Source of the DNA: Tetrapyrgos nigripes
Lineage: Eukaryota > Basidiomycota > Agaricomycetes > Agaricales > Campanellaceae
Assembly: GCA_013368315.1 (NCBI GenBank)
Contig: JAACJM010000015.1
Coordinates: 1-64,000, forward strand
Reading direction: 5' to 3'
DNA: 64,000 bases
In this document: positions 23,002 through 33,482 of the stretch, piece after piece
Layout of the letters: each line of letters starts with the position of its first letter
Position numbering within the stretch: the first letter of the stretch is position 1
Notes under the pieces: model-generated
Databases searched by the model: none
Told to the model about the DNA's origin: nothing
The model's input: only the letters and a program-made list of their open reading frames with translations
Position numbers and translations under genes: made by a program

Positions 23002-24677
23002 ATGCTGAAACGAGCGGTTTTCTTGCTGTTGGCGTTCTGTTCTGTTGGCCAATCTCTTGAACAGTCGCCCTTTCTTGACCCTCAAGCTCCCCAAGTAACC
23101 AAGCAGACTTGGAAAGAAAAATATGGCGAGCAATTTGATCAGCCATTTTCCGGACCTCTATCATTCTCTCATTTGACATATGCTCGATGTCTCGAGGATG
23201 AGAGCGTCAATTTCGATATTGCCCTCCTTGGAATGCCCTTCGATACTGGGGTTTCTTATAGACCAGGAGCTCGTTTTGGTCCTTACGCGATTCGAAGTGG
23301 AAGTAGACGTCAGAAAGAAGGACGAGGTTATACAATGTCCTGGGCCAACAATCCGTACACAAGTGGCCTGAAGATAGTGGACTGTGGAGATGTATGCGTC
23401 TGCAATTTGTCGCTTCCCGTCTGACGCGTCTTTAGGTTCCTGTTAGCCCGTTCGACAATGCGCTGGCTATGGATCAAATTGAAGTCGCATACTCTACTCT
23501 TTTGAAAAGAGAACTCGCAAATCCGGAGAAAGCGAATCCCAAGCTCTCATCTGTCGATTACCCCCGTATAGTTAGGTTCGTTGGTTGTCTGCTAGCTTTG
23601 AGAGGCCATCCCTCTGACAATACCTCGGGGATAGCCTTGGTGGTGACCATACCATTGTAAGTGCTTCTGAGCCGTTACGACAAGGAAACTCAGCGGATTT
23701 TTTCCGAAGGTTTTGCCCATTCTTCGGGCACTGTACCAGGTATATGGGCCAATATCTGGTTTGTCCTTGGCATGTTATTCTTTGATGGTGGACGCAAATA
23801 ACTTCTACCCCCTCCCCCACCTCCCCATTTTACAAAAAGTCATTCATCTAGATGCACACCTTGATACATGGGGAGGTTACCCTGGCCAAATCACTGAGCA
23901 GTCCCGTGTGACGCACGGAACCTTTTTCTACCTTGCTCAAGAAGAAGGTTTAATCAGCAATAACTCCATCCATGCCGGTATCAGATGCAAGCTTGGCGTA
24001 TGTATCGGATTCCGCTGATTGATTTGCCTTTCTCTGATGATTTACAGGGAGAAGCCGACCTAGAAAATGATCAAGTTGTCGGGTTCCAGCTAATTTCTAC
24101 TGACGATATAGACGACTTGGGTATCCCTGAAATAATCAAACGTATCCGAGCGCGTGTAGGAAGTAGTCCTGTGTATCTAAGGTGTGTGCTTTTACATTCT
24201 ATCCCGGGTCCTCGACGTGCTAATGGCATATCAGTTTGGACATCGATGTGATAGGTTTGCTCATAATTCCTCTCAGATTGGTAGCTCTCTGAAGACGTGC
24301 TCTGTGTAGATCCTGGATTGGCCCCTGCGAGTGAGTTCTCTCGTCTACGATCTATTTCCTGACTGAGGTTCATGATTACCTTGATAGCGGGGACACCTGA
24401 AGCAGGAGGATGGACGACTCGTGAGGTAAAACGCATTTTGCGTGGGTTGGCTGGACTGAAATTTGTGTAAGCCATTTCACCGTATCTCAATTTTTTTTCT
24501 TCTCAAGGATCCATTCACAGGGGTGCTGACCTCGTAGAGGTTGCTCCGGCGTATGACAACGCTGAAATCACTGCAGTTGCTGCAGCAGACCTAGTGCATG
24601 ATTTCCTGTCAATGTTTATTTCCGAGAAACCACCAGTTGGTCAGAAAATAGGCCCAGCTTCTCGGGATGAGCTGTGA
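23002..24677 (+). CDS. agmatinase-type ureohydrolase with signal peptide and RDEL end
   Basis: The start at 23002 gives the signal peptide MLKRAVFLLLAFCSVGQSLE. The arginase/agmatinase fold follows: DIALLGMPFDTGVSYRPGARFGP, the metal motif GGDHT (split by an intron near 23656), then HLDAHLDTWGGYP, SVDRT-like segments and SLDIDVIDPGLAPAAGTPEAGG. All Mn2+ ligands (GGDHT His, DAHLD, SLDIDVIDP) are present across exons. Last exon: LVEVAPAYDNAEITAVAAADL, ending SEKPPVGQKIGPASRDEL with TGA at 24675-24677. Agmatinase hydrolyses agmatine to putrescine and urea; secreted relatives are common in mushrooms, and the true substrate among guanidino compounds is uncertain. RDEL as the last four residues suggests retrieval to the ER lumen rather than secretion. 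Confidence 0.88.
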
Positions 24678-24979
24678 TTTAGCTCTTTGGAGTAATATAA
24701 CTCAAATGGTGCTACGCAGATAGCAGACAAGATAGACAGGATCAGGTTCATAAACAAATATATGTTCTCGTATACAGGACATGATGACAATCGTGATTCT
24801 CGTACTGTTGCGTTAAACTAAGGTATATGTAGAAGAAAGATGTCCAAGACGACAGAGTGCGGGAGAAGAGACACAGCAACATTTACATCATTAGTCTTTA
24901 GATACTTACATATAATAACAAAGTCCAGAGCGAGATGAAGCGATGAAACAAGTCAGAGTAGAGAGGACAAAGCCGAAAA
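24678..24979. other. convergent 3' regions
   Basis: 302 bases between the convergent ends of the ureohydrolase and SUR7/PalI genes. AT-rich, with no open frame or repeat seen. Confidence 0.4.
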
Positions 24980-26789
24980 TCAATGGTTTGGGCCCTTGCC
25001 CCAAGCACCAGTGATGCCGGAGGTACCAGCTTCATACCCCGGTGGACTGTCTTCGTGTGTGGGCGAAGACGTGGTGGGTTGCTGTCGTGGCCCTCTGGGG
25101 CTAGGGTTTGTCCCGCCGCTCAACGGAAGGTTCGTGTTTATGGGAGCGGGGCTTCCACTGTAGGGGATATTGTATGTCGATGATGCAGCAGGATGATCTG
25201 GTAGAGCTGGCACGGAACCCTGACGCTCAGGTAATGGAGGTACAGAGTTCTCTCCGTATCCGTCACCTCCAAGGGTGTAATTGCGCTCCGGTCCAGTTCC
25301 GGGAGTAGTGGCAGGTGCAGAATAGTACGAGGTTGCTTGAGAACCATAGCCTCCCCCATTGTAGTTGTAGGAGTCCTGTCTAGGCTGATCATAGTGTGCC
25401 TGATCGTACGGTGAATAGCTACTTGGGTGCTGCTCATGAGCAGAGTAGTCTGGTAGCAAAAGAAGTCAATTCCAATCATATATCAGATAAATAAGAACTG
25501 ACAAGAAGTGCCTCCTGCGGCGTGACCATATTCACGTCCAGGAGTGCCGTGTCTTTCTGGGTATGGTTGTTGACCGATGGTAAGATATTGATTGCCTACA
25601 GGAACCTGAGGCACAGGTGGCGGGGACTGCGGAGTGTTGTAATTGTGATAAGTAGACGGTGCGTAGTTAGATGGTGCATATGTGTGGGAGCTCCCATGCC
25701 GCTGGGGAGCGTACGAATGGGAGCTTGCTTGCCGCTGAGGATGAGGGGGATAAGCCGAGGTATTCTGGGGTTGTGTGGGATTATAATACTCGTCTACTGC
25801 ACGAGTACCCGAGGGAGCCTGAACGTATCCACCGCCTACATAACCACCACCCTGACTTGGCCGCCGACCGTAGCCAGCCATTTGTGGATTGTGTGTATCG
25901 CTGTCGACATAGACACTATCACCTTCCACATGTCCTGTAAGGGGCTGGCTTTCGTGAAAAGCGGGAAGGCCAGTCTCCTTTTGAGCGGCTTTTCTCTCTG
26001 CCTCCAACTTGACCGCATCCAGTCTCATTTGCTCGTGATATGGTTCTTGAGGAAGCCGATTGTCGTTGCGAGGCTTCCGCGAGGAGAGGCAGCATCTGCC
26101 GATGGTGTAGAAGCATCTAGAGCATATCATTCAGACCTCGCAGCATGGCAGAAATGCTGGACAACTCTCACCCGCTAAAGGTCAACAGAATCCAGGCCGC
26201 TAGGGTGAGCCAAATGGCGTTGCCGATTGAAGCTGAACCAACAGCATTGATACGAGCTTTGGCAATGAAGAAAAGAGCGATATCAAAGATGAATGCAACC
26301 AATGCCACTGCGGCTGCGAAGCCAGAGACACAAGTACTGAGACATGAATTTCCGAACTCGCGCACATGTGCAAGCAGGCCAAAGATGGCGGAGATTCCAG
26401 CAAGGGCAAGAGCGACAATGTGAAGCACCAATGCATATGTGAGCCATTTCACTGCTATCTGAGGGATCTGGATATTGTCAGGGAAGTTGGTTCCGACCAG
26501 GCCATTGATATCTGGTCAACGATGAGTACAGAACAGACATACATATGACGCATTGCGCACCTAGTGAGTAGCCAACCGAAGGGCTTGAGCAACTAGTTCC
26601 ACTCGACAGCTCAATACAGTACCCCAGGGTACCAAATGTTATTTTTCCCTCTACACCGCTCACATTGATGTTTGCTTCGAGGAAGAAAACGGATTTAAAG
26701 TAAGGAACACAGAAGGAAACGATTGCCAAAAGAATGGTTGCAGTGAGAGTGCAGATGAAGCCAGGCGTAGCCGGGCGAATGCAACCCAT
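24980..26789 (-). CDS. SUR7/PalI (Rim9-like) family membrane protein
   Basis: The start is MGCIRPATPGFICTLTATIL at 26789. First membrane helix near residue 10-35; then an extracellular loop with two Cys in FGTLGYCIELSSGTSCSSPS. Three more helices are LTYALVLHIVALALAGISAIFGLL, CLSTCVSGFAAAVALVAFIFDIALFFIAK and ASIGNAIWLTLAAWILLTFSGCFY, giving the four-helix SUR7/PalI layout. The long C-terminal tail (over 300 residues) is Pro/Gln/Tyr-rich: GYGRRPSQGGGYVGGGYVQ, SYAPQRHGSS. It contains a PPxY motif (DSPPGYEAG) before the end. In yeast and Aspergillus, PalI/Rim9 assists the pH-sensing Rim101/PacC pathway at the plasma membrane; SUR7 organises eisosomes. Which of these roles applies is not resolved by sequence alone. 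About four introns. Confidence 0.8.
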
Positions 26790-27676
26790 TATGATAGAGG
26801 AGGACAAGCGGCAAAGTCAGCGAAGCGCCTTCTTGGCAGTCGTCATGGCTCCTCTTTTCTCAGCCACTTCATGCTGTACAGCTTTCAACTCGCAATCCTT
26901 TATAAAAGATGCAGCGACTCTCCCAAGATGGAGAAGGGAGCGACGAAGCAGAAATTGAAATTCGCTTAATGAATATCCGAAAGGGCGCAAGGAGTCAGTC
27001 GGCCAAAGAATGCTCAAACAAGCCAGCCTCAGACAGAAGACTAGAATGCGGTCCGACATTTTTGCGAGAAGACTTCTTCAAAGCTTCAGGTACAGCGGTC
27101 AACTTTCTCCAGCTAGGGTGCTATATATGCAGGCGCAGCTGGGAAGATATCCACAAGATATTCATCTACCGCAGGCTGGTTTAATAATCAAATAATAGAA
27201 AACCTGTCGAGACAAGGTCCGCGATTGACATCTGGCACTTGCGTACAGGATTACGGACGAAGGCGTTCAAAAGTTGCTAGTGTCTTCAAGCACCCGCACT
27301 CAGTCCACTCAGAATTCGAACTTGAATACAACGTAAGCGAGATATGTGGGTTGAGCAGGTAAGAGCGAATAGCGCGTCATCACGTTGACATAGACGCGTA
27401 ATTAACCGACACACTGCTTTCTCGTTCCTGGACTCTCGCTGGCCAATTCTGTTCAACCCTTTCCTCAAAGGTCCATTCAGATTCCAGAGGCATGTGTACC
27501 TATGTGTATGCGCCCGTCTGCCCGTCGGAATCATCAGACACGAGCAAATGAATCACCGTCGGCTTGGTACACGTAAGCCGCATGTTAGCGCTCTGCCGTC
27601 TCGATGCTATATCTCCAGCATGGTTACTGTGCAATGTCAAGCCTTCCCGCAGACTCGTTTCTTGGTCTCACTCTGA
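26790..27676. other. gene-free interval
   Basis: About 890 bases. Overlapping open frames on both strands (26817-27059 minus, 26909-27184 plus) lack splice or composition support. I see nothing that looks like an RNA gene or a repeat. Confidence 0.4.
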
Positions 27677-28033
27677 CTACGTCGACCTCAAGGCCCCCTT
27701 ATTTAACCACCACTCTCTATAATCCTGTCCGTTAAACTTCTTCTGGTCCGAGGGCACAGGTTTTTGGATATTTAATACACCGCAGCGTGCCAAGTCTTCT
27801 CTCTCCTTTTCGTCATCCAACATTGAGAGTCCAATGTCTGCCAGCCCGAAAGGGCTCACAGAGCCAAACGGGAATGTTTTCATCAGATTTGCTAGTTTCT
27901 TCATTGGGTCTATAGGGTTCGGTTTGGTGTGTACCACGTCCGAATTTGTCGGATGTGCTCTGATACTCATGTTTTCCAGAGTGTGCTTGCAGCTTTGTTG
28001 CATTTGGTGTACGATCGACCGCAGTTGCCCCAT
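27677..28033 (-). CDS. small hypothetical protein
   Basis: A single-exon minus frame. The first in-frame ATG is at 28031-28033 (MGQLRSIVHQMQQSCKHTLE); a later Met (MKKLANLMKTFPFGSVSP) is another possible start. The C-terminal half reads naturally as protein: FGLADIGLSMLDDEKEREDL, CGVLNIQKPVPSDQKKFNGQ, DYREWWLNKGALRST. No signal peptide or membrane segment. I recognise no family; the ending YREWWLNKG is distinctive and would be a good search probe. It would be divergent from the Ser-rich gene at 28052, with the starts only about 20 bases apart, which is tight and lowers confidence in one of the two starts. Confidence 0.4.
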   Translation of the reverse strand: MGQLRSIVHQMQQSCKHTLENMSIRAHPTNSDVVHTKPNPIDPMKKLANLMKTFPFGSVSPFGLADIGLSMLDDEKEREDLARCGVLNIQKPVPSDQKKFNGQDYREWWLNKGALRST

Positions 28034-28051
28034 GTCGTTGAACACACAAGA

Positions 28052-28825
28052 ATGACGAGATCCTCTTCAACGAGGAGTACAAGGAAACACGCGAAACAGG
28101 ACTCTGTGTCGAGTAGCAATGCTCCCACTCTCGTCCCTTCCACAAGTACAAGGAAACATGCAAAACAGGACTCTGTGTCCAGTAGCAATGCTTCCACTCT
28201 TGTCCCTTCCATGCCTCATTCTCCATCTATCGACTCAAAGCTGGAGTTTCAACCAAAAACTTTCTTGCAAGAGAAACAGATTCTGCAAGAGCTAGTGTTT
28301 TTGGTTGAAGAACCAAAGGACGAGCTGGACACTCCAACCACTCTAGTGGACTCTTCTGAGACTCTATCACCCGAGGAAATTCATACAGATGATTCCAGTC
28401 GGAAGAAACTATGTTCTTGTCGGGCAAAGGACCCCTCAAGAAAATGCCTGTTTCGAGCGTTACGAAAGGCACCGAGTGCTCCTTCAAGCTTATCTTGTGA
28501 GTTTCAACTAGTATCAAACTGGCTGTTTACTCATTTTGATATTCCAGCTCAGGGTTGCGTGTTTACAAGTACACAGAAAAAGAAATCACAGCCTCGTTTG
28601 AGGACGATGCCATACGATGCTCCGTTTTTCCTGCCCACACCCGACTCTTTACCCCCTAGACCAACTCCATCTCGCAGTCAAACAACACCTCCACCCCTGC
28701 CAAAGGTGAACCGGAGTCAGTCGATGGTCCTGGAAAAGTCTGTCCAGTCTGTCGAGACAGACGCACCTCGTTCTCCTAAACATGTTACCATCCTCCTCCC
28801 GCCAACCACTGCACGACGTTCTTGA
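28052..28825 (+). CDS. Ser/Thr/Pro-rich hypothetical protein with tandem repeat
   Basis: The start is MTRSSSTRSTRKHAKQDSVSS at 28052. The N-terminus carries two copies of a 23-residue unit (RKHAKQDSVSSSNA..). A frame-neutral intron at about 28497-28547 (GTGAGT..CCAG, 51 nt) would join APSSLS to SQGCVFTSTQKKK. The C-terminus is disordered and basic/proline-rich (RLRTMPYDAPFFLPTPD, PPPLPKVNRSQS, SPKHVTILLPPTTARRS). Composition and the absence of stops support a coding frame, but no domain is recognised. Probably an intrinsically disordered, agaricomycete-restricted protein. Confidence 0.5.
   Translation: MTRSSSTRSTRKHAKQDSVSSSNAPTLVPSTSTRKHAKQDSVSSSNASTLVPSMPHSPSIDSKLEFQPKTFLQEKQILQELVFLVEEPKDELDTPTTLVDSSETLSPEEIHTDDSSRKKLCSCRAKDPSRKCLFRALRKAPSAPSSLSCEFQLVSNWLFTHFDIPAQGCVFTSTQKKKSQPRLRTMPYDAPFFLPTPDSLPPRPTPSRSQTTPPPLPKVNRSQSMVLEKSVQSVETDAPRSPKHVTILLPPTTARRS
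28076..28210. repeat. 69-bp coding tandem duplication
   Basis: Two in-frame copies (28076-28144 and 28145 to about 28210) of AGTACAAGGAAACAYGC.. with a period of 69 bases, translating to STRKHAKQDSVSSSNA(P/S)TLVP. Few differences separate the copies, so the duplication is recent. Confidence 0.85.
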
Positions 28826-29039
28826 CCCCGCCACTCCTTTTTGCTTATTTATAAAATCTGCTTTCCTACACTCCTTGGATAATTGCGTTAGACTACTGTA
28901 CTGTATATGTGTACATTGACCTTGTGTTCATAAGTACTCAAATGATAAGATAACCACGTGGCCCTGTATTGTTGGCAGACGCGTCCTTTCATTCTGGTTG
29001 GGCGCCTCTGCCCTTCACCCTTCGCCATCATCACCTAGC

Positions 29040-32000
29040 ATGATGGACAATCCCGCCTCTCGCCCAAACCTGCTTGCTTCGGGCCATCACACCCGTGAAA
29101 ACTCCCCTATGTCTCGTCCAGCTTCCCATTTATCTCTGGGAAACCCTGCTACAGTGCCTCGGACCCCCAATCCAATGACCCCGCTCCCATTAGGGTTAGA
29201 CAACGCCGCTATTTCCGCCGTTTCTGGTTCAGCTCAGCGTTCCCCAGAATCCTCTCGCCCCTTGAACGTGACGGATGCGCTTAGTTACTTGGACGCAGTG
29301 AAGAACCAGTTTCAGGAGAGACCGGAGGTCTACAACAAGTTTTTGGACATTATGAAAGATTTCAAAAGTCAGCAGTGCGTACCTGGCCTCATTGTCTCTT
29401 GTCCCTATCCCCACTCGTCTGTCTTTTGCAATTCTCACCTCCTCTTTCTTTCCAGAATCGACACTCCCGGAGTTATACAACGAGTGTCTAGACTATTCCA
29501 TGGCAATCCGCCTCTTATACAGGGGTTCAATACGTTTCTTCCTGTCGGTTATCGAATCGATATTTCCGACAATCCTTTGGACAATACCATCACCGTCACG
29601 ACTCCAATGGGAACCACAACACAAAGTACCACCAATTTTGTGCCTCGAGCTATACCTCCACAGCGGGATATCCCTGGTTTCGGTCCGAATATTGCCCAAC
29701 CCTTTGGATACCACCCTATTGGATCCCCAGGCATTCTTCCGCCGCTCGGTGCTGGAAACTTGTCCCGCTCGATGACTCCTCAGCAAGCCTTTCAGCTTGG
29801 TCATGCACCTATCCCTTATGACCAACCATTCTCTCCGGGATTCCAGCAGAACCCCCAAACGACTGCAGCGGCCAATTTTTTGGGTGCTCTCAATAATAAA
29901 AACACGGTGGAGAAGCAGCAACAGGAATTCAATCATGCCATACAATACCTGAACAAGATCAAAGCACGATATTCAGACGATACGAATACCTACAAGCAAT
30001 TTCTGGATATTTTGCAGACGTATCAGAAGGAACAAAGGCATCTTCAAGATGTGAGTATCATTATCCTGCGCCTTTCTATGTCTCACTGTCCTATCTCCAG
30101 TCACAGGTTTATATCCAAGTACAACAACTGTTTAAAGACGCGCCCGATCTTCTTACCGAATTCAAAGATTTTCTGCCGGAAATTGTGGGTGGAAATAGTA
30201 TAGTTGGCCCCTCGATGTCATTACCCCCAGGTGGTCCTGCAGCAGGTCCAAGTTCGCAGCCATGGCAGCAATCCGACACACCCGTGCCCGGCTCCCCAGA
30301 CAAGAGCCCCAAAAAGGTTCCGCTACCAGTCAAAAGGAGGAAGCGTGCCGAAAAAGAGCCCACTCCAGTTCCTCCAACCAAACCTGCACCGAGTCGCGCA
30401 GTGCGTAATTCATCCATTTAATAACTTTTGATTTTTTTTGACATATTATATCACTTAGGCCAAGAAGGCAAAGTATGCGCATAAAACCGATACAGGCTCC
30501 CCTACTTTTATGGGCCCCGATTCTCCTCAACCTGTTCCAGCCCACCCAATTTCTCATTCATCCATGATCCCGCCTGGTCCCCAGGGACAACATCATCAAC
30601 CTTTACCCATACCGCTGAATACTGCCCCCGACAAACTCATGTTCTTCGAGAGAGCTAAAAGGGCTCTTGAACCTCGCCCAGTATACGAGGAATTCCTTAA
30701 GCTTCTCGGCCTCTTCTCGAAGAATATCGTAGACGTCAAAACTCTTATCCAACGCGCTCAAGTGTTTTTGGGTGAAGGCGAGCTGATGGCTGAGTTCAAA
30801 GAGCTGATGGGATGGGACTCTCGTCAGGAAAATGTGGAGAATGGCCCACCTGGAAGTATTAGGACTGGTCCACCCGAAGCATTATCAGCTCAACCTGTCG
30901 ATGATGGACAGGGTCCTAGCTACCGGAGGCTACCTGACAGTGTGAGTTTGGTTGGCGATACGGAGAACTAAGAGGCTGAAATATTCATTTATTTCAGGAA
31001 ATACGCCTCGCTTGCTCAGGTCGAGACGAGCTCTGTCGTTCCGTTCTCAATGATGAATGGGTATCACATCCTACGTGGGCGTCAGAAGAAGCCGGTTTCC
31101 TTACGCTGAAGAAAAACTCGTTTGAAGACGCACTTCACAAAAGCGAGGAGGAACGGCACGAGTATCATGTACACCTGGAGGCCATGTCACGGACAGTGGC
31201 AATCTTTGAACCTCTCGCCGCACGTATCGAGGAGATGTCAGCTGAGGATCGCGCTGCCTTCAAATTAAAGGCTGATTTTGGTGGTCCCAGCAAATGTATA
31301 TATCATCGAATCCTCAAGAAAATTTACGGGCGTGACAGTGGCGCCGAAATTATCCAGGCTCTACAAGACTGTCCTAGTGTTGCCGTCCCTGTCGTTTTAA
31401 TGCGGTTGAGGCAGAAGGATGAGGAGTGGCGACGTGCACAGAGGGAATGGAGTCGGACATGGAGAGAGGTGGATTCAAAGAACTTTTACAAATCTGTTGA
31501 CCACCAGGGGATCAGCTTCAAGGCAAACGACAAGAAAAACATCACTGCCAAACACTTTGTTGGAGACATTGAAGCGATCAGGACGCAACAGCAGGAAGAT
31601 CAAGCCAAGGATGGGATACCTGTCTTCACACGGGGGTCTGTGGGACTCCAGCTGGAATATCAGATTCAAGATGTGGCTGTCCTTCACGACTCCCTGAAGA
31701 TGATCTTCACCTTTTTAGACCGCTCTCAGGGACACTACAGCTCTCTAGAACGCCGAAGTGTCGAACGATTCTTGAGAAACTTTGTGCCCCTTTTGTTCAT
31801 GTACCCCCCTGCGGAATTCATCGCCGCTTGTTCTTCGAACCCTGATGGTTTTAGCGGGGACGACGACGGGAGCACTACTGCAGACTCCAACATTGACCAT
31901 GCCAAAGGTGGTGGAAGATCAGTAGGCTCTTTACAGTCGGGCCCTCAATCCGTTGGGGTCGCTGCAGGTGACCTCAGGAAAAAGCTACTCAAGACCGCCA

Positions 32001-33388
32001 AAGATAAAGCAGAAGGCAGGGAACGTCCTCGCGGGGAATCGGCTTCGACTGGCGTATCCAGAGCGGCCTCGCCCTTTGCGGACAGTCGCCACCGGTCACC
32101 CCTCACTGCTCAGCAAGAAGAGGAAGCGCCTCAGGATGTTTGGATCCGAGAATCTTCTACGACGAGTGGGTCTCAGCGCGGTGCTAACGCGGAGCGAAGT
32201 ATAACCTCACGAGTTGAACGACCTTTTTTTGCCAACACAACGTTTTACACTTTGCTGCGCTTGCTACAGGTGAGATATTCTTGTCTCATGTGCTGAAGGG
32301 GTACTCAACAGTCTTCCAAGAATAGTTGCTATACTCCCGTCTTCTCATGTGTAAGGAAACTGGGCGACAGCTGGCAGCAAAGAAGCATGCGGATTTGTTG
32401 GCTAATCCAGTTGCTGTCGAGCTTGGACTGGATGATCCGAATGGACCAGCCACTGTGCTAGCGCAGGCTATGGAAGTTAACAATGATACTAACGTCGTTT
32501 ATATGTATCTGCTAGATGCGTGCGACAAGGTATTCTCCGGTGACCTGGATCAGATTGCTTTTGAGGAGCACATGAGATGGTTCTTCGGCAATAAGGTGGG
32601 AACAAAGTGCAACGGCCTGTTCCGAAACTGACGCTCTTCATTCTAAAAACAAGGCATACCACTTGTTTACACTGGACAAGCTTATTATAGCACTTGTGAA
32701 ACAGGTAAAGATAGAGGCGGCTCATTTTTTTAATTTTACGTGTGGCTGACCTCGGCCAGGTGCAAACGATTATATCAGATGCGAAGTGCCAGGAGTTGTG
32801 GACATTGCTTCAAAGTGCTCACAATTCTGATGCAATTAGCAACCAGGATATAATCAGATATCGGCGGGAAGCTGAGCGGCATGTAGGGCAGGACGATCAC
32901 CTATATCGTATCCAATGGGTAAGAATAGCCTTGATTTGGTTATTTTTGTGAGCCTGAGCTATTTTTGTAGATACAGGTGACAGATAGCCTGCGGATATCG
33001 CTCATGCGATCAGAAGACGCTAGTGTAGATGGCGTCCGGACAGCAGAATCACGCTGGAGGGAGTACGTGGATACGTTTGTGCTAAATACCCGGACAGAAT
33101 GGCTTCCCAGTGGAAGAAAGAGAAGAGAACCGTTTTTGAAAAGGTACGGGGTTTTCCGGAGATATGTCTCGTAAATTAACGGGTAAAAGCAGAAACCGGG
33201 CCGAGAAGAGGCGTATGTACATGGAGAGCCAGATGAGTATAGGAATCAGCCTGCCTAGGTACAAACTGGTGTACGAGAGGGGAAGCTCGGAGCTTGTGGT
33301 GTGTAGAGTGGATGGAACGCTAGTGGACAGGGCGAAGAAGCAGGAAGAAAAGAGACGCAGGTGCTTGCTATTAATGAATGTAGTCTAA
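29040..33388 (+). CDS. SIN3: SIN3 transcriptional corepressor
   Basis: The start ATG is at 29040 (MMDNPASRPNLL). Three paired amphipathic helix domains are clear. PAH1: LNVTDALSYLDAVKNQFQER with VYNKFLDIMKDFKSQ, then the following exon with DTPGVIQRVSRLFHGNPPLI and FNTFLPVGYRIDI. PAH2: FNHAIQYLNKIKARYSDDTN, YKQFLDILQTYQKE and LLTEFKDFLPE. PAH3: FFERAKRALEPRPVYEEFLK..AEFKELMGWD. The HDAC-interacting domain follows (SYRRLPDSE.. LNDEWVSHPTWASE.. NSFEDALHKSEEERHEYHVH.. IYHRILKKIYGRD). About 1,200 residues across roughly twelve introns. Sin3 bridges DNA-binding repressors and Rpd3-type deacetylase. The C-terminal exon ending MSIGISLPRYKLVYE looks like the usual Sin3 C-terminal region. The fit of the intron at about 33147-33190 is inferred. 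Confidence 0.93.
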
Positions 33389-33482
33389 AAATAGGATTAG
33401 CCTTCTTTGAGATTGCCAGTGATATAAGCACAACCAAACAAGTCGTTCTCTTGGCCCCGACTGTCTCCCTTCTCTTGGCACC

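Noticed and set aside
24071..24490. 140-codon minus-strand frame
   Set aside because: Runs antisense through the conserved ureohydrolase exons; a shadow frame.
26817..27059. 80-codon minus frame at 26.8-27.1 kb
   Set aside because: Overlapped by an equally long plus frame, no splice sites and no protein-like conservation cue.
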